From the NCBI GenBank assembly GCA_003158195.1, contig PMHP01000131.1, positions 1 to 34,882 on the forward strand: a stretch of 34,882 nucleotides of DNA. Direction: 5' to 3'. Below the pieces are notes generated by a model that was given only the letters and a program-made list of their open reading frames with translations, ran no database searches and had not been told where the DNA came from. The stretch is from Vulcanimicrobiota bacterium. GTDB taxonomy: Bacteria > Vulcanimicrobiota > Vulcanimicrobiia > Vulcanimicrobiales > Vulcanimicrobiaceae. Shown here in pieces: positions 7,247 to 14,959 of this stretch. The position numbers and the translations under genes were made by a program. Every line of letters begins with the position of its first letter. Positions within the stretch are counted from its first letter, which is position 1.

Positions 7247-7942
7247 CTACTTTGCGGCGGCGGCGGCTGGACGCGCTGGCGTCGTGGGCTGGTAGAGATC
7301 GGTCGGGATCGGTTCGCCGACGTTGTGGAAGTGGAGCATCTCGGCGAGTTGGTTGGCCGCGACGATCATCTCTTGGTTGTACGCTTTGATTCGTGTCTTA
7401 AAATAGTTAAAGAAAATGACCGCGATGACGGCCACGAGCAGGCCGGCCGCGGTCGTAACGAGCGCCTCGCTCGTGCCCGCAGCGACGACGGCCGGCGTCG
7501 AATTGCCCTTCAACGCGATGTCGTCGAACGCGCGGATGATACCGAGAACCGTTCCCAACAGACCGACGAAGGGGGCGATGACCGCTATCGTCCCGATGAT
7601 GCCCAAATTGCGCTCCAGCTGGTTGAGGTTCTCCATTAACGCTATGGAGAGCGCATCTGTGATGTCGGCGCGATTTTTCGTCCCGCGCTGAAGCCCGAAC
7701 TCGAGGATGCGGGGGAGCATGCCCTTGTTGCTTCGGCAGACCTTGATCGCGCCCGGGATGTCGTCGGCGGCGATTTTTGTCCCCAAGTCGCGCAGGAGCG
7801 CTTTGCTGTCGCCGTGCTGCTGGCCGAAAAACCAGAGACGCTCGATCACGATCGCGACGGCGACGATCGACATCACGATCAGAATGATCATGACGGGACC
7901 ACCCCGTTGGACCAGGTTTATGAACCCGCTAAAAATATCCAC
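7247..7942 (-). CDS. exbB: MotA/TolQ/ExbB proton channel family protein
   Basis: ExbB forms the pentameric inner-membrane scaffold of the TonB motor. The 231-residue protein has three TM segments: about 13-36 (GGPVMIILIVMSIVAVAIVI), about 113-140 (LGIIGTIAVIAPFVGLLGTVLGII) and about 160-180 (LVTTAAGLLVAVIAVIFF). The family motif APFVGLLGTVLGI and a cytoplasmic loop of expected length are present. It ends in a Pro/Ala-rich tail. GTG at 7940-7942 is preceded by GGAGG nine bases upstream, a strong ribosome site that supports this start. It begins the exbB-exbD-exbD-tonB transcription unit; the 170 bases upstream hold the terminator of the previous operon but no promoter I could assign with confidence. 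Confidence 0.93.
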   Translation of the reverse strand: MDIFSGFINLVQRGGPVMIILIVMSIVAVAIVIERLWFFGQQHGDSKALLRDLGTKIAADDIPGAIKVCRSNKGMLPRILEFGLQRGTKNRADITDALSIALMENLNQLERNLGIIGTIAVIAPFVGLLGTVLGIIRAFDDIALKGNSTPAVVAAGTSEALVTTAAGLLVAVIAVIFFNYFKTRIKAYNQEMIVAANQLAEMLHFHNVGEPIPTDLYQPTTPARPAAAAAK

Positions 7943-7989
7943 GCTGCGGCGCCTCCGAAGATTCGAGATTTTTCGTTACGAACGAACTT

Positions 7990-8009
7990 AAAAGGGCGGC
8001 GTGCCCGCC
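7990..8009 (-). terminator. Probable Rho-independent terminator after the rluB-aroH-aroF-tyrA-TPR operon
   Basis: On the minus strand GGCGG-GCACG-CCGCC forms a five-bp GC stem with a five-base loop, followed one base later by TTTT. It lies about 105 bases past the TPR gene stop and before exbB. The stem is short, so strength is uncertain. The rest of 7943-8113 shows only the exbB ribosome site. Confidence 0.45.
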
Positions 8010-8113
8010 GATGGCCCCCAAGAGCGACGCCGAGGTGCCGTCGCGAGGGCACGATATTTGTCCCGCCCGGCGCTTATTCCCGCCGGACGCGCCGCCGGCT
8101 CGCCCGGAGGCCG

Positions 8114-9430
8114 CTAGTGGCCGCCGGTTAGCTGCCCGAGTACCTTTTCGATGGCGGCGGCCAAAGCCGTGTTCCCGGCCGCCTTGGCGAGCGAGTCCGC
8201 CTTGGTAAGGTACGTCTGCGCGTCGCTTTTCTTCCCTAAGTTCGCTAAGGTCAGGCCCTCGGCGAAGTTGGCCTCCGGATCGTTGGCGTCGGCCGCGAGC
8301 GCTTTGTCGGCGTCGGCCTTGGCCTTCTCGTTGAGTGGAGTCGGAATGGCCTTGTCGTACGAGAGCGCCGCGTTCGCGTAGTTCACGGCCGCAAGCGTTG
8401 GCGCAGCGACTGCTGCTTGTTCGAAGAAGCCCGCGGCGTCGCTGAATTTCGAGGCGGCGGACGCGTCCTGCGCTTGCTTGACGTAATAGTCGGCCATCGC
8501 GGTTTGGACGCTCGCCGCCGCCGAGGCGTCGATCCCCGTCGCGTCGGCGGCGATCTGCTTGGCTTGGTCTGCTTTGCCCGTAAAGAGGTAGGCTTGCATC
8601 AGATGAACGTCGTTTGCCACCCGCGACTTGGCCTCGATCTTGCTATCCGACTTTGCGATATCGTGCGCTTTTTCGAGATCGACGACGGCGGATGGGAAGT
8701 CGCTGCTGAGCAGCTCGGCGACACCACGCGTGTCGTAGCTCGCGAAGCCCGGCGCGATTTCGGCAGCGCGCTTGGCCGCGGCTAACCCGTTCACCGTGTC
8801 CTTGTTATTAAGGAGGTTCACGGCGTTTTGGATGTACGCCTTGGCCGCGACCGCCTTGTAATTGGCCGGGATGGTGCCTACCTTGTCGAACGCGGCAGCG
8901 GCGGCTGCGTCGTCGTTGAGAAACGTATCGGCGACGGCGAGATCCAGTTCGGCTTTCGGATCTCCGGGATGCGCCTCCACGTAAGCCTTGAGGCCCGCCT
9001 GCGCGCCCGTGTAGTTCGCAGCGTGCAATTCCATTTCGTAGCGGCCGAGCTCCGAGCCCTCCGCTTGGCCGCCGGAGACGGTGCTGCCGCCGGTAAACTT
9101 TAGCGTGAAATCGTAGAACGCTACCACCTTCTTCGGGCCGCGAACCGCCGGAACGTAACTCGAGGAGCGCGCGATCTCGAGAGCTGCCGCGTCGTCGCCG
9201 TGGTTGGTCGACGTGATGACGCCCTGGACCTTGAACGTGCCGTCGGGGTTGACGAGAACCTTGACGAGCACCTTACCGTTGCCCGCAAGCGGCGTTTGGC
9301 TGGTCCCCTGCTTCTTTATTTTCGGCGGCGTATAATAATTCTCGGTACCGTTGCTCTGCGCGCTCGCCCCTAGCGGCAAGAGCAGCCCTGCCGCGCAAGC
9401 GCCTGCTCCGAGTAGCATGCTTCCGTTCAT
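8114..9430 (-). CDS. Secreted TonB_C-like / tetratricopeptide repeat protein
   Basis: This 438-residue protein begins with a signal peptide (MNGSMLLGAGACAAGLLLPLGASA, likely cleaved before QS). A short Lys-rich stretch is followed by a TonB C-terminal-like domain at about residues 53-112 (KVLVKVLVNPDGTFKVQG, then AALEIARSSSYVPAVRGPKK). The rest, from about 125, is alpha-helical repeats of TPR type, clearest in the C-terminal half (AKADADKALAADANDPEANF, LANLGKKSDAQTYLTKAD). ATG at 9428-9430 is preceded by GAGGTGAT at good spacing, and this ribosome site contains the tyrA stop, so the two genes are coupled. It probably acts in the periplasm as a protein-binding scaffold. Its proximity to exbB-tonB suggests, without proof, a role in the same envelope system. 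Confidence 0.8.
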   Translation of the reverse strand: MNGSMLLGAGACAAGLLLPLGASAQSNGTENYYTPPKIKKQGTSQTPLAGNGKVLVKVLVNPDGTFKVQGVITSTNHGDDAAALEIARSSSYVPAVRGPKKVVAFYDFTLKFTGGSTVSGGQAEGSELGRYEMELHAANYTGAQAGLKAYVEAHPGDPKAELDLAVADTFLNDDAAAAAAFDKVGTIPANYKAVAAKAYIQNAVNLLNNKDTVNGLAAAKRAAEIAPGFASYDTRGVAELLSSDFPSAVVDLEKAHDIAKSDSKIEAKSRVANDVHLMQAYLFTGKADQAKQIAADATGIDASAAASVQTAMADYYVKQAQDASAASKFSDAAGFFEQAAVAAPTLAAVNYANAALSYDKAIPTPLNEKAKADADKALAADANDPEANFAEGLTLANLGKKSDAQTYLTKADSLAKAAGNTALAAAIEKVLGQLTGGH

Positions 9431-9434
9431 TCGA

Positions 9435-10322
9435 TCACCTCTCGTGACGTTGTTCCATCGCCGGTTCAACGCGAACCCGAGCCGCAGCGTTCGCTTCGAG
9501 CCGGGCAACCGCAGCGGCGGCCATCTCGAAATCGCGTTGTAAGACCTCCGGCATTCCGGCCTCGAGAGCCTCCGCGACGCCCATCAGTATGCCCGCGAGC
9601 CGCCGCACTTCCTGCGCGACCGGCTGCGCATTTGCGGAGAGGATCGCGCGCCAGATGGGCCACGCCGAGGCCCCGAGGCGAAGCATCGACGCGAGCCCCG
9701 TTCCACTCAGCGCGCGGACCGCTTCCCGCTCGAGCGGCGCGGCGAGCTGCGCGCCGAGGGCAACCGAGACCAGCTGCGGGAGATGCGAGGTCAAGGCGAC
9801 GATGAGATCGTGCTCGGCCGCATCGACGGGGAACGGCGTCGCTCCGAGTTCGATGATGAACCCTCGTGCGCGCTCGACGGCTGCCGGCTCCGCACTTGGG
9901 TCGTAGGCCCAGACCTTCGCGGCGAACAGGCCGGCGCGCGCCGCCTCCACCCCGCTGCGCTCCGAGCCCGCAATGGGGTGCGTGGCGACGAACCGCGCGA
10001 GGCCTGCCGCCGCTCGAACGACCGGCAGTTTGACCGAGGCGACGTCGAGCACGAGCTCCGCGCGGTACGTCAGACCGGCAAGTTCGCGCACGAGTCCCAT
10101 CGTCGCATCGAGTGGGGCCGCGAGCACAAGAACGTCGCTCCGCGCGGCCAACGCCCCAAGGGACGGCGCCGCTTCCGCGATCGCGTTTCGCTCGAGCGCA
10201 CGCGCGAGATTCGCCGCGTCGACGTCCCAACCGACGGTCGCGTATCCGAGCTCCCGCGCGCGCAGCGCAATCGAGCCGCCGATCAGCCCGGGGCCTGCAA
10301 TTCCGACCGTCGCGCCGTCCAC
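9435..10322 (-). CDS. tyrA: Prephenate dehydrogenase
   Basis: TyrA oxidatively decarboxylates prephenate to 4-hydroxyphenylpyruvate for tyrosine. The 295-residue protein has an N-terminal Rossmann domain (VGIAGPGLIGGSIALRARE, residues 6-24, with D34 as the likely NAD-selecting acidic residue after strand 2). DVASVK at 93-98 and the active-site THPIAGSERSG at 114-124 follow. The C-terminal half is the helical dimerisation domain with HLPQLVSVALG. No ACT domain is present, so feedback through that route is not expected. GTG at 10320-10322 lies four bases after the aroF stop. The order aroH-aroF-tyrA gives chorismate mutase, DAHP synthase and prephenate dehydrogenase in one operon. Confidence 0.93.
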   Translation of the reverse strand: MDGATVGIAGPGLIGGSIALRARELGYATVGWDVDAANLARALERNAIAEAAPSLGALAARSDVLVLAAPLDATMGLVRELAGLTYRAELVLDVASVKLPVVRAAAGLARFVATHPIAGSERSGVEAARAGLFAAKVWAYDPSAEPAAVERARGFIIELGATPFPVDAAEHDLIVALTSHLPQLVSVALGAQLAAPLEREAVRALSGTGLASMLRLGASAWPIWRAILSANAQPVAQEVRRLAGILMGVAEALEAGMPEVLQRDFEMAAAAVARLEANAAARVRVEPAMEQRHER

Positions 10323-10326
10323 GGCG

Positions 10327-11373
10327 CTACGCGGCGGCGGTGGCCGGCTCCGGCATCGCGCGCCCGACGGCCGCGGCAACCGGGCGCAAGCGATCCATCA
10401 AGTCGCCGAAGAGCGCGAACGTCAGCGACTGCGGTCCGTCCGAAAATGCGGCCGCCGGATTGGGATGGACCTCGACGATCAGCCCGTCGGCCCCGGCCGC
10501 GACCGCCGCGAAACTCATCGGCGCAACGAGCGACCGCACGCCCGTGCCGTGCGACGGATCGACGATCACCGGCAAGTGCGTCAGCTGCTGCACGACGGGG
10601 ACGGCGGAGATGTCGAGCAGGTTGCGCGTTTGCGGATCGTAGCTGCGGATGCCGCGCTCGCAGAGGATGACGTCGTGGTTGCCGGCGACGTAGACGTATT
10701 CCGCGGCCATGAGCCACTCGTCGATCGTCGCCGCCACGCCGCGTTTGAGCAGCACCGGCTTGTGCACGCCGCCGACCTCGCGCAGCAGGCTGAAGTTCTG
10801 CATGTTGCGGGCCCCGATCTGCAACACGTCGGCGTACTTTGCAACAAGCTCGACGTCGCGCGGATCGAGCACCTCGGTAACGACCGCAAGCCCGTTGCGG
10901 TCGGCGGCGTCGCGCAGAAATTTCAAGCCGTCTTCGCCTAAACCCTGAAAGGCGTAGGGCGACGTGCGCGGCTTGAACGCTCCGCCGCGCAAGACGTTGG
11001 CACCGGCGCGCGCCACGGCGACCGCGGTCGCCTCGAGCTGCTCGCGCGACTCGACGCTGCACGGGCCCGCGCAGATCGCAAGCGTGTCGCCGCCGAACGA
11101 GACGCCGTCGCGCACGCGCACGACGCTGCGTCCGGGGCGAGCTTCATGGCTGACCAGTTTGTAGCTGCGCGAAATCGGTACGACCGATTCGACCCCGTCG
11201 AGGCCCGCGAACTGCGCGAGCAGCGTCTCCTTGTCGGGCGGGGCGCCGATCACGCCGACGATCGTCCGTTCGGCGCCTTTACTGACGTGCGCGGTCAATC
11301 CGAGCGACGCGATCAGCGCCGTGACGCCGTCGAGTTCGGATTCCGCGGCGTGCGGGCGCATGACGATAATCAT
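10327..11373 (-). CDS. aroF: 3-deoxy-7-phosphoheptulonate synthase, type I-beta with N-terminal ferredoxin-like domain
   Basis: DAHP synthase condenses phosphoenolpyruvate with erythrose 4-phosphate, the first shikimate step. The 348-residue protein has an N-terminal regulatory domain (about residues 1-75; MIIVMRPHAAESELDGV), as in the TM0343-like I-beta class. The barrel follows with CAGPCSVES at 101-109, GGAFKPRTSPYAFQG at 130-144, IGARNMQNF, LLKRG, and IVDPSHGTG near the C-terminus. ATG at 11371-11373 overlaps the aroH stop (ATGA). The ferredoxin-like domain is the known site of tyrosine feedback in this class. The gene symbol follows common usage; aroG or aroA(G) labels are used for the same family. 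Confidence 0.93.
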   Translation of the reverse strand: MIIVMRPHAAESELDGVTALIASLGLTAHVSKGAERTIVGVIGAPPDKETLLAQFAGLDGVESVVPISRSYKLVSHEARPGRSVVRVRDGVSFGGDTLAICAGPCSVESREQLEATAVAVARAGANVLRGGAFKPRTSPYAFQGLGEDGLKFLRDAADRNGLAVVTEVLDPRDVELVAKYADVLQIGARNMQNFSLLREVGGVHKPVLLKRGVAATIDEWLMAAEYVYVAGNHDVILCERGIRSYDPQTRNLLDISAVPVVQQLTHLPVIVDPSHGTGVRSLVAPMSFAAVAAGADGLIVEVHPNPAAAFSDGPQSLTFALFGDLMDRLRPVAAAVGRAMPEPATAAA

Positions 11374-11756
11374 TGTGGGGTGGTGCTCCTTTCGCGCCCG
11401 GCGAGATCCGGTCGAAGCGCAACGGCTTCGCGTAAGTAGACATGAACCATCTCGCTTTGGGTGCGTGCGGTGTTGACGTGCACGAGCACGCGGATGCAGC
11501 GTTCGAGCCGGCCTGGGACGCCGATTTCGGTGAAGTTCAAGAGCGGCACCATCGTCCAGCCCATCCGGCGGGCCGCGGCTGCGGGAAATTCGGCGTGCAG
11601 GTCGGGGGTCACCGTGAAGAGCGCCGAGGCAACGTCCTCCGGCTTAAGGTCGTTCGCGGCGACGATCTCGCGGACCAGTTCGCCCGTGGCCTCGAGGATT
11701 GCTGCGGCTGTATCCTCGCTGACGGTGGTCGCCCCGCGGATTCCCCGGACGACCAT
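11370..11756 (-). CDS. aroH: Chorismate mutase, AroH class
   Basis: AroH rearranges chorismate to prephenate. The 128-residue protein aligns along its whole length with the trimeric Bacillus-type enzyme: MVVRGIRGATTV at the start (R7), KPEDVASALFTVTPDLHAEFPA, TEIGVPGRLERCIRVLVHV, and HVYLREAVALRPDL at the end. The expected active-site glutamate (E77), arginine (R89) and tyrosine (Y107) are present. The position of Bacillus Cys75 is Asn. ATG at 11754-11756 gives the family N-terminus; an earlier in-frame ATG overlaps the rluB stop but would add about 18 unconserved residues. The stop overlaps aroF (ATGA), so production of the two is likely coupled. Confidence 0.93.
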   Translation of the reverse strand: MVVRGIRGATTVSEDTAAAILEATGELVREIVAANDLKPEDVASALFTVTPDLHAEFPAAAARRMGWTMVPLLNFTEIGVPGRLERCIRVLVHVNTARTQSEMVHVYLREAVALRPDLAGRERSTTPQ

Positions 11757-11802
11757 CGTTCCGCGCGCGCGGCGAACGAGGTCGCGCACGAAATGCCTCG
11801 CG

Positions 11803-12540
11803 CTACGCATCGTCGTCCTCCGCATCCACCGAACGTCGCAGCGCGCGCAACTCGGCGAGTTCCTTTTCGGTCGCATCGCGGCTCGTACCGACGCGCAGGT
11901 CGCCGAGCGCGATCGGGCCGAAGCGCAGGCGCACGAGCGAGAGCACCGGATGATCGGTCGCATCGAACATGCGCCGGACTTGACGGTTGCGGCCTTCGTG
12001 GATCGTAATGTCGAGCTCCGATGAGGCCGAACCGGCGCGCACGACGCGAATCTTCGCGGGGCTGCTGCGGCTGCCGTCGAGACGCATCCCCGCGAGAAAG
12101 CGTTTGACGTCCTCGCCTTGCAAGCGCCCGCGCACGACCGCCCGATAGGTTTTCTCGACACCGTAGCGCGGATGGGTGAGGACGTGGGCGAGTTCCCCGT
12201 CGTTGGTCAGGAGCAGGACACCGGAGGTGTCGTAGTCGAGCCGCCCGACCGGTACGACGCGGCCGCCGCCCGGCGAAACGAGCGCGGCGACGGTGCGCCG
12301 GCCGGCCGGATCCCGCATCGTCGTCATCACGCCGGCGGGCTTGTGCAAGACGACGTAGCGATGACGCGCCGGCAAGGCGACGCGTTTGCCCGCGAGCTCC
12401 ACGCGGTCGCTCTCGTCCACGACTCGGCCGAGTTCGCGCACGACCGTGCCGTTGACCCGGACGTGCCCGGCGACGATAAAGTCCTCGGCCTTGCGCCGGG
12501 ACGCGACCCCAGCATGGGCGAGGTATTTCTGAAGGCGCAC
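11803..12540 (-). CDS. rluB: Pseudouridine synthase, RsuA/RluB family
   Basis: These enzymes isomerise a uridine in rRNA. The 245-residue protein starts with an S4 RNA-binding domain (VRLQKYLAHAGVASRRKAED, then VRVNGTVV), followed by HKPAGVMTT at about 66-74. The catalytic GRLDYDTSGVLLLTNDG follows at about 99-115 (D102 is the expected nucleophile), then EKTYRAVVRG and EGRNRQVRRMF. The GTG at 12538-12540 fits the family start. It is the first gene of the minus-strand run to aroH-aroF-tyrA. RluB (23S) and RsuA (16S) cannot be separated confidently here; the C-terminal half is closer in style to RluB. Confidence 0.88.
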   Translation of the reverse strand: MRLQKYLAHAGVASRRKAEDFIVAGHVRVNGTVVRELGRVVDESDRVELAGKRVALPARHRYVVLHKPAGVMTTMRDPAGRRTVAALVSPGGGRVVPVGRLDYDTSGVLLLTNDGELAHVLTHPRYGVEKTYRAVVRGRLQGEDVKRFLAGMRLDGSRSSPAKIRVVRAGSASSELDITIHEGRNRQVRRMFDATDHPVLSLVRLRFGPIALGDLRVGTSRDATEKELAELRALRRSVDAEDDDA

Positions 12541-12558
12541 GGCCGTCTGTCGTTCGCC

Positions 12559-12579
12559 AAGGCCGTCACACTCGGCCTT
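12559..12579. promoter_or_regulatory. Inverted repeat in the divergent rluB / glycan-locus intergenic region
   Basis: AAGGCCG and CGGCCTT are exact inverted arms around a seven-base loop, in the 59-base gap between two divergent genes. It could be an operator or a hairpin near the 5' end of either transcript. No confident -35/-10 pair was found in this gap. Confidence 0.35.
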
Positions 12580-12599
12580 TGCGTTAACTGACAGGAAGA

Positions 12600-13106
12600 A
12601 TGAATCGCGGGCGCAGGGAACCCTACCAGGGTGCCCATTCTTTTAAAATCGGGGCCACGGACGGCTTGATCGACTCCGCCGCTCCCGGCGTCGACATCGA
12701 CGAGCTCGTCGCTCGCGTTCGGCAGCGAGTCTCTGCGCTGCGCGAACGGCCGCACGGGCCCGTCCCACTCGACGCCTTCTCGTTGCGCTCGAGCGTCTTC
12801 ATCGATTCGCTCGAAGCCAACACGAACATCGCCGACCAGAAACTGCAGATCCGTACGCAGTGGCCATCGAACATCGGGACAGCCTTTCCGTTCGCATTCG
12901 AAGGGGTGCGCCGGCGCTGTCTTTCGGGCCTCGCCTTTCTCTTTAAGGATCAGCGTCACGTCAACGCGGCGTTGGTCGCGGCGTTCCGCGAACAAATCAG
13001 CCTCAACCGCCAGCTCGTCGAGCAACTGCGCGCGCTGCGCGAGGATCTGGAAATGCTCGGCGAGGCATTGCACGTGGAGGAGACCGGAGCCGAACGCGAG
13101 CGTTGA
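12600..13106 (+). CDS. Coiled-coil protein of a glycosyltransferase locus, function unknown
   Basis: This 168-residue protein has a short N-terminal helix of the DIDELVARVRQRV type (about residues 31-45). That type often precedes methyltransferase or glycosyltransferase domains in polysaccharide loci. A Phe/Arg-rich middle follows (FAFEGVRRRCLSGLAFLFKDQ), then a coiled coil from about 118 (VNAALVAAFREQISLNRQL, then LRALREDLEMLG). No catalytic domain follows. ATG at 12600-12602 has an AGGAAG ribosome site just upstream. The stop overlaps the next glycosyltransferase start (TTGA). I infer an assembly or scaffold partner of that enzyme; the function is not established. Confidence 0.7.
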   Translation: MNRGRREPYQGAHSFKIGATDGLIDSAAPGVDIDELVARVRQRVSALRERPHGPVPLDAFSLRSSVFIDSLEANTNIADQKLQIRTQWPSNIGTAFPFAFEGVRRRCLSGLAFLFKDQRHVNAALVAAFREQISLNRQLVEQLRALREDLEMLGEALHVEETGAERER

Positions 13107-14959
13107 ACCACAACGGCACGCACGCGCAACGGGCCGCCGGTTTGCGTATCGCCATCGTCACGCCGTGGTTCGGGCCCGAATTGCGCGGCGGAGCCGAGTC
13201 ACAGAGCCGGCAGCTCGCGGAACATCTCGCCGCGCGCGGCCACAACGTCGACGTCCTGACGACCTGCTGTGCGTCGTTCTACGACGATTGGGGCAAGAGC
13301 ACGCTGCGGCCGGGTTCCGAACGGCAAGGCAATCTCACGATCCGGCGTTTTCGTACCGACAAACGCGACGGGAGAGCGTTCGAGCGCGTCAACGCGATCC
13401 TGCTCAGCCTCGACGTCGCGCAGCTGCGCCGGTCGGTGTCGCCGATCGGCGACCGCGACGCCGAAGCGTTCTGCCGCAACAGCATCAACAGCATGTCGCT
13501 CTACGCCTATCTTGCGGCCGAAGGGGCGGGGTACGACCATTTCGTCTTCCTGCCGTACATGTTCGGAACGACGTTATTCGGATTGCCGCTCGTCGCCGAA
13601 CGCGCCTACCTTCAGCCTTGTCTGCACCGCGAGCCCTATGCGTATCTGACGCAGGTTGCGAAGACCGTGCACGCGGCCAAAGGCCTCTTGTTCAATAGCG
13701 AAGGCGAGTTCGAGCTCGCGGTTTCGCTCTTCGGTCCCGGTATCATCAGAAAGTCGCGCGTCGTCGGCGAAGGCGTCGAGGTGGACCGCGACCGGGCGCG
13801 CTTCCCCGAGCGCGTCGGCGAGTTCGTGCCCGCGCGCGAGCGCTATCTGCTCTACCTCGGGCGCCAGGATCCAGCGAAGAACGTCGCGACCCTCGTCGCC
13901 GCGTACAAAGGCTTTCGGCGCAGTGCGCCGGCGTCGCGTCTCAAGCTCGTCCTCGCCGGCGAGCGCCACGTTTCGTACGGCGAATCGTCGGCCGGCATCG
14001 TCGACGTCGGGCCCGTCTCGGAACGTGAGAAAAGCGCGCTGCTCGCGCACTGCCGCGCACTCGCGCAACCGAGCACGAGCGAAAGCTTCTCGCGCGTCAT
14101 GTACGAGGCGTGGGCGTTCGCTCGACCGGTTGTCGTGCACGCGGATTGTCCGCCGACTGCAACGGCGGTTGCGCGCAGCAGCGGCGGGTTGCTTGCCGAT
14201 TCGATGTCCGCCTGGGAGAACGCACTGCATCGCATCGACGACAGCTCCGAGGAAGCCCTCGACGCCCTTGGGCGGCGCGGCGCGATCTTCGCCGGCGAGC
14301 ATAGTGCATGGAGCGCAGTCGTCGAGCGCTACGAGGGCGCGTTCGCGTCCGAACGGGTCCCGGTGCGCGATCCCTGGGACGAGCTTCCCGACCTTCCGCT
14401 CACCGCGGCGCTTGCGGACGGCAAGACGAACTTGCTCTACGCCGGCCCCGTCGTTTCGATCGACCACCTCTATGCGCTGCTCGTTTTCTTCTTGCACTAC
14501 CTCACGCTGGAACGCGAGGCGCGCTTGGCGATTGCCGCGACCGCGCCGATCGACGCTCGCGTTTACGACGCCGTGCAGACCGAAGTGCGCCGGCTCGATC
14601 TCGTCGACCGGCTGCTCGTCGCCCGCGATCTCGCTCCCGCGCAACTCCAAGCGCTGTACCTGTCGGCGGACGCGTTCGTCTCACTCGATCGCTCCGAGAC
14701 GAGCGCCGCGGAACTCCAGTACGCGATGTGGTTCGACGTACCGATTCTCGCCACCAACACGCCGGCGCACCGCGCCGTCGCGGACCAAGGCGGCATCCTC
14801 GTCGACGACACGAGCGACCTGCTCGCGATCGCCGTGCTCGCGCAAGTATTGGTCACGGATTCCGTGTTGCGCCAAAAAATCATCGCCGGAGCGCGCCGCG
14901 CACGTCTAGTGGCGCACGAAGCGCATCACGTCGCCGGCATTGACGTCGCCGCCCGTTGA
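13103..14959 (+). CDS. Family-4-like glycosyltransferase with an extra C-terminal GT-B half-domain
   Basis: This is a 618-residue cytoplasmic GT-B enzyme. The first module (about 15-415) starts IAIVTPWFGPELRGGAESQSR, a glycine-rich acceptor-side loop, and has YLGRQDPAKNVATLVAAY. The EX7E motif in TSESFSRVMYEAWAFARPVV marks nucleotide-sugar binding. From about 440 a second, shorter Rossmann unit appears (KTNLLYAGPVVSIDHL, LYLSADAFVSLDRSETS, FDVPILATNTPAHRAVADQG). It resembles the C-terminal half of another GT-B without its acceptor domain and lacks a clear EX7E. The start is TTG at 13103 overlapping the upstream stop; a second TTG near GLRIAIV is possible. The last 54 bases overlap the convergent gene. 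The sugar specificity is unknown. Confidence 0.8.
   Translation: MNHNGTHAQRAAGLRIAIVTPWFGPELRGGAESQSRQLAEHLAARGHNVDVLTTCCASFYDDWGKSTLRPGSERQGNLTIRRFRTDKRDGRAFERVNAILLSLDVAQLRRSVSPIGDRDAEAFCRNSINSMSLYAYLAAEGAGYDHFVFLPYMFGTTLFGLPLVAERAYLQPCLHREPYAYLTQVAKTVHAAKGLLFNSEGEFELAVSLFGPGIIRKSRVVGEGVEVDRDRARFPERVGEFVPARERYLLYLGRQDPAKNVATLVAAYKGFRRSAPASRLKLVLAGERHVSYGESSAGIVDVGPVSEREKSALLAHCRALAQPSTSESFSRVMYEAWAFARPVVVHADCPPTATAVARSSGGLLADSMSAWENALHRIDDSSEEALDALGRRGAIFAGEHSAWSAVVERYEGAFASERVPVRDPWDELPDLPLTAALADGKTNLLYAGPVVSIDHLYALLVFFLHYLTLEREARLAIAATAPIDARVYDAVQTEVRRLDLVDRLLVARDLAPAQLQALYLSADAFVSLDRSETSAAELQYAMWFDVPILATNTPAHRAVADQGGILVDDTSDLLAIAVLAQVLVTDSVLRQKIIAGARRARLVAHEAHHVAGIDVAAR

Noticed and set aside
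7940-8113. Fur-type or other metal-responsive operator upstream of exbB
   Set aside because: No match to a Fur box or another known inverted-repeat operator was seen; only a ribosome site and a terminator-like hairpin.
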